Shown piece by piece: positions 5,749 through 8,123 of a DNA stretch of 8,123 nt. Position numbers and translations under genes: made by a program. Origin of the DNA: JBEKYH01 sp049511115. GTDB taxonomy: Bacteria > Planctomycetota > Phycisphaerae > Tepidisphaerales > Tepidisphaeraceae. The stretch is taken from assembly GCA_049511115.1 (NCBI GenBank), contig JBEKYH010000214.1:1-8123 (forward strand). Direction: 5' to 3'. The notes under the pieces are model-generated. The model did not search any database, was not told the origin of the DNA, and saw nothing but the letters and a program-made list of their open reading frames with translations. The first letter of the stretch is position 1; each line of letters opens with the position of its first letter.

Positions 5749-5803
5749 TCTATCGGCCCTCGGCAAATCCGCATCTGAGCGGCGCCGCGAACGAGGATTA
5801 CTG

Positions 5804-5850
5804 CCCATTGTCCTGACGATTGATTCGCACTACAATGTAAATACAATGGG
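5804..5850. promoter_or_regulatory. Promoter and candidate BrnA operator of brnTA
   Basis: Two overlapping promoters can be drawn: TTGTCC (5808-5813), 17 bp, TACAAT (5831-5836); and TTGATT (5820-5825), 16 bp, TACAAT (5842-5847). The second would start transcription at or beside the ATG at 5856. The segment is flanked by an 8-bp perfect inverted repeat, CCCATTGT (5804-5811) and ACAATGGG (5843-5850). TACAATG also occurs twice as a direct repeat 11 bp apart. BrnA-type ribbon-helix-helix proteins are known to repress their own promoter, so this arrangement fits an autoregulatory operator. That BrnA binds here is inference. Confidence 0.5.
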
Positions 5851-5855
5851 GATCA

Positions 5856-6140
5856 ATGGACGATATCCGCTTTGAGTGGGACGCCGACAAGGAAAAGGCG
5901 AATCGACGCAAACATGGCGTTTCGTTTGAAGAGGCGAAGACGGTCTTCGTCGATCCTAATGCGAAGCTGATTAACGATCCGGATCACTCCGACGATGAGG
6001 ACCGATTTATTCTGCTAGGGCTTGGCCGCAAGTTGCGCTTGCTGGTGGTCTGCCATACCTATCGCGGCAGTGAAGAGGTCATTCGTATTATCTCGGCACG
6101 AAGAGCCAACAAGAGCGAGCAGTCGCAATACGACGGATAG
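5856..6140 (+). CDS. brnT: BrnT family toxin (type II TA, RelE-like ribonuclease)
   Basis: A 94-residue toxin of normal family length. The N-terminal FEWDADKEKANRRKHGVSFEEAKTVF segment is the BrnT hallmark (DUF497): aromatic pair, DxxK, N, KHGVSFEEA. The C-terminal VIRIISARRANKSEQSQYDG is equally typical. BrnT proteins are RelE-fold ribonucleases that arrest growth by cutting RNA when not bound by BrnA. The gene is first in a two-gene operon, 3 bp ahead of brnA, which is the standard order for this family. Nothing looks truncated. Just before the ATG there is GGGGA (5848-5852) as a weak ribosome site. The promoter probably lies only a few bases upstream. Confidence 0.95.
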   Translation: MDDIRFEWDADKEKANRRKHGVSFEEAKTVFVDPNAKLINDPDHSDDEDRFILLGLGRKLRLLVVCHTYRGSEEVIRIISARRANKSEQSQYDG

Positions 6141-6143
6141 AAC

Positions 6144-6347
6144 ATGAGATCGAACTACGATTTTTCAAATGCGCGCAAGAATCCCTACGCCGCCAAGCTG
6201 AAGAAGCAGGTGACCATCCGTCTGGACACGGCCACCATTCAGTATTTCAGGGGACTTGCGGAGAAAACGGGCCTGTCATACCAGACGTTGATCAATCTCT
6301 ATTTGCGGGATTGCGCCGAGGGGCAACGAAAACTGAAATGGGCCTGA
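6144..6347 (+). CDS. brnA: BrnA family antitoxin (ribbon-helix-helix)
   Basis: A 67-residue antitoxin beginning 3 nt after the brnT stop. The N-terminal NYDFSNARKNPYAAKLKKQ is the toxin-facing BrnA segment. VTIRLDTATIQYFRGLAEKTGLSYQTLINLYLRDCA (about 23-58) is a MetJ/Arc/CopG-type ribbon-helix-helix: the VTIRL beta strand for DNA contact and two helices for dimer formation. It would neutralise BrnT by binding it and repress the brnTA promoter as a dimer or complex. There is no clear Shine-Dalgarno sequence in the tiny gap, so translation is probably coupled to brnT. It is convergent with the hydrolase gene, with only 21 bp between the stops and no obvious terminator there. Confidence 0.9.
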   Translation: MRSNYDFSNARKNPYAAKLKKQVTIRLDTATIQYFRGLAEKTGLSYQTLINLYLRDCAEGQRKLKWA

Positions 6348-6368
6348 TGGGACTTGCGCCGCAGGCTG

Positions 6369-7451
6369 CTACGGCTCCACGTCGGCCTGCTCGGTGGGCT
6401 TGTCGAGCGATGCGCCCAGGAAATCCACGATCTGATCGACGCGGGCGGAGGGTAGGTCGCTTTCGGCGTCGGCGGACCAGCGCATCAGGAGCGTGGGACG
6501 GGCGGCGAGGACGGCGCCGTAGCGGTCCATGTCTAGGTCGCTGACGGTCAGGCCGTAGCCGATCTGGAAAGCGAGGCGGCAGAGGGGATTCAGGACTCGT
6601 AGCCCGGAATAGGTATTGTTGATGTGGGCGTCGAAGGCTTCGTTGCCATTGGGGGCGGGGGCGTCGAGGACCAGGGCGGCGAGGCTCGGGTCGTGATCGG
6701 CGGCGAGGATGGCGGCGTTGGCGCCGGAGCCGACGCCGACGATGGCGATGCGCGAGGAGTCCACGAAGGGGCGGCGGCGGAGCAACTGCACGGCGGCCTT
6801 GATGTCCAGTGCCTCGTTGATGCCGAAGGTCTGGCCGGCGGAATCGAGCGTGCCGCCGCCGCGCATGGCAATGGCCATGACGACATATCCCTTATCATGC
6901 AGAGGGCGGAAGAGGGGCAGAACCTGCTGGCGGGTCATGCCAAAGCCATGGGCGAGGATGACGGCGGGCCAGCGGTGCTTCAATACTTTTTCGCCTTCGT
7001 TGATGACCTGCTCGGCGTCGAGGGCCGGGGCGAGCCAGGCTTCGATGCGGACGTGGTCGTCGGCCATCAGCGTCAGCGGCTCATAATAAACGCCCTGGGT
7101 GAGCGGATCGGGTACAAATTGCGGCGAGCTGGGATGGGTCTGGAGATAGACCATGGCGGCGGCGGAGAGAATGGCCACCGCGGGCAGAAGCGCCAGGCGA
7201 TAGAGCAGGCCGCGGATGAATCGCTCGAGGCGCGAGCCTTCGTAGACGGCAAAGTTGCCGCGACGGGAGAATGGATTGCGCAGGAGGGCGCGGCCGAAGC
7301 CGGAGAGAAAACGGGGATCTACGGCTTCGACTTCGTCGTCGTCCGGCCGCGAGGGCGGTGTGACGCGCCCGGGTTGTAGAGAAGGACGTTGCATCTTTTG
7401 TGCCGGAGGTTGTTGCGATTCGCGGCCGGTTAATTGAAACATACGATCCAT
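6369..7451 (-). CDS. Membrane-anchored alpha/beta hydrolase
   Basis: A 360-residue protein with a basic, proline-rich N-terminus (1-80), one hydrophobic segment (about 82-103, LLYRLALLPAVAILSAAAMVYL) and an alpha/beta-hydrolase domain (about 120-350) probably on the outer side. WPAVILAHGFGMTR (161-174) carries the HGF oxyanion turn, IAIVGVGSGANAA (235-247) the nucleophile elbow with S242, and PTLLMRWSADAESD (319-332) the strand bearing the acid residue (D328 or D332). The pattern is close to dienelactone-hydrolase or S9/S15-type esterases, so the substrate is unknown. No histidine follows H276, so the catalytic His expected near the C-terminus is missing. ATG at 7442 (residue 4) has better spacing to GGAAGA (7457-7452) and is a good alternative start. 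It is divergent from the DinB-family gene. Confidence 0.83.
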   Translation of the reverse strand: MDRMFQLTGRESQQPPAQKMQRPSLQPGRVTPPSRPDDDEVEAVDPRFLSGFGRALLRNPFSRRGNFAVYEGSRLERFIRGLLYRLALLPAVAILSAAAMVYLQTHPSSPQFVPDPLTQGVYYEPLTLMADDHVRIEAWLAPALDAEQVINEGEKVLKHRWPAVILAHGFGMTRQQVLPLFRPLHDKGYVVMAIAMRGGGTLDSAGQTFGINEALDIKAAVQLLRRRPFVDSSRIAIVGVGSGANAAILAADHDPSLAALVLDAPAPNGNEAFDAHINNTYSGLRVLNPLCRLAFQIGYGLTVSDLDMDRYGAVLAARPTLLMRWSADAESDLPSARVDQIVDFLGASLDKPTEQADVEP

Positions 7452-7536
7452 TCTTCCGCTTTGCCCCCAATTACCGCCGAATTGCGGTGTTATGGGACGG
7501 GAGCGTCGGCGGGATACAAATAACCTATGGAAAAAT

Positions 7537-7551
7537 CGGCAGAATCTGCCG
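7537..7551. repeat. 15-bp palindrome before the DinB-family gene
   Basis: CGGCAGA (7537-7543) and TCTGCCG (7545-7551) form a perfect 7-1-7 dyad. It ends where the GGGGAG ribosome site of the downstream gene begins. The one-base centre rules out a hairpin with full pairing, so a protein-binding site is the likelier reading. It lies in the 113-bp divergent region shared with the hydrolase gene. Confidence 0.4.
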
Positions 7552-7564
7552 GGGAGTGAAGGTG

Positions 7565-8086
7565 ATGACCGTCCTGGAAAGACTTTTGCGGCATGATGCC
7601 TGGACGACGAGATCCCTGCTGTTGCTTTGCAGGGAGCTCACGGACGCGGAATTGGACCGGGAGTTTGATATCGGACATCGGTCGCTGCGGCGGACATTCC
7701 GGCACATGGTTGCGAATATGGAGTGTTGGTGCGATTTGATGACGGGAAAGCCACAGCGATTAAAGCAGCCGGGCGGGGAATTGCCAAGAAACGTCGCTGG
7801 AATGGTGCAGCGGTTGGATTTGGTTGGCGAGGAATTGCTTTTGCTGGGGACGAGTGTGGTGGCCGAGGGGCGCGAGGATGATTTCTTTGTTGATTATCTG
7901 GACGAGCCGCCGACGCAAAAGCCATTGGGGGCCGGGCTGGTTCACGTTGCTACGCATGGGATGCACCATCGCGCGCAATGCCTGTATCTGATGCGGTTAT
8001 TGGGCGTTAAGGGTCTTATTGAAGGCGACGCGATTAGGTGGGAGCAAGCTTACCTGGGTCTGCAAAGCTGGCCAATTGCGCGATAG
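7565..8086 (+). CDS. DinB/YfiT family metal-dependent four-helix protein
   Basis: A 173-residue protein of the DinB superfamily. The N-terminal helix (VLERLLRHDAWTTRSLLLLC), the second helix with H47 (LRRTFRHMVANMECWCDLM) and the late HGMHHRAQCLYLMRLLG (131-147), giving H131-x3-H135, supply the three histidines that usually hold a divalent metal in this bundle. Despite the name, these are not DNA polymerase IV; many are thiol-S-transferase-like enzymes or of unknown role. I start at 7565 because GGAG (7553-7556) lies 8 nt upstream and family similarity begins there. The frame remains open back to 7400, but those residues overlap the hydrolase start and look non-coding. The substrate cannot be inferred from context. 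Confidence 0.87.
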   Translation: MTVLERLLRHDAWTTRSLLLLCRELTDAELDREFDIGHRSLRRTFRHMVANMECWCDLMTGKPQRLKQPGGELPRNVAGMVQRLDLVGEELLLLGTSVVAEGREDDFFVDYLDEPPTQKPLGAGLVHVATHGMHHRAQCLYLMRLLGVKGLIEGDAIRWEQAYLGLQSWPIAR

Positions 8087-8123
8087 AGCGGTCAGCAAGC
8101 CTAATGTGTAGCCATGAGCAAGC

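Noticed and set aside
6624..7379. Long plus-strand open frame opposite the alpha/beta hydrolase
   Set aside because: Its glycine/valine-rich, low-complexity product is the typical antisense shadow of a GC-rich gene, and the minus frame carries clear hydrolase motifs.
8114..8123. ATG at the right edge as the start of another gene
   Set aside because: Only three codons are visible and there is no ribosome site, so it cannot be supported.

Overview
The window is about 8.1 kb of moderately GC-rich bacterial DNA that is densely coding. Eleven protein genes are supported, and no rRNA, tRNA, CRISPR array or transposase gene is visible. Host assignment is uncertain. The mix of families (a SUKH/HEAT protein, a NarL-type two-component pair, a host-attachment-family protein, a HyaD-like peptidase homologue, BrnT/BrnA, and large membrane-anchored alpha/beta hydrolases) would fit an environmental Planctomycetota/Phycisphaerae-like or similar genome. 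That is a guess from gene content, not a phylogenetic result.

Layout. Bases 1-215 hold no gene. They contain a likely terminator for an unseen gene to the left, a second hairpin, and a striking repeat built from the word AAGAAAAGGGGACA. A minus-strand SUKH (SMI1/KNR4) plus HEAT-repeat protein follows (216-1799). It is divergent from a membrane histidine kinase (1954-3063), whose stop overlaps the start of a LuxR/NarL-type response regulator (3060-3713). Next, on the same strand, come a cold-shock protein (3913-4173), a host-attachment-family protein (4306-4749) and a hydrogenase-maturation-peptidase homologue (4800-5309). The last one overlaps convergently with a DUF1643 gene (5222-5734, minus). 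DUF1643 is divergent from a BrnT/BrnA toxin-antitoxin pair (5856-6347). A minus-strand membrane-anchored alpha/beta hydrolase (6369-7451) is divergent from a DinB-family protein (7565-8086).

How the parts may work together. The kinase and regulator form one operon. Just downstream, ahead of the cold-shock gene, lie two 16-bp near-identical dyads (TARGTA-N4-TAYYTA) and a 17-bp direct repeat, with half-sites about 10-11 bp apart. This looks like a tandem operator for a dimeric regulator, and the adjacent NarL-type protein is the natural candidate. If so, the cold-shock, host-attachment and peptidase-like genes would be a small stress-type output module of the two-component system. The peptidase homologue has non-standard residues at two of the three positions expected to bind nickel, so it may not do the usual hydrogenase-processing job.

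The DUF1643/brnT divergent region carries five copies of ACAAT/ATTGT and fits an autoregulatory operator for BrnA. Three genes (SUKH-HEAT, kinase, brnT) have good -10 boxes so close to their start codons that leaderless or nearly leaderless transcripts are predicted.
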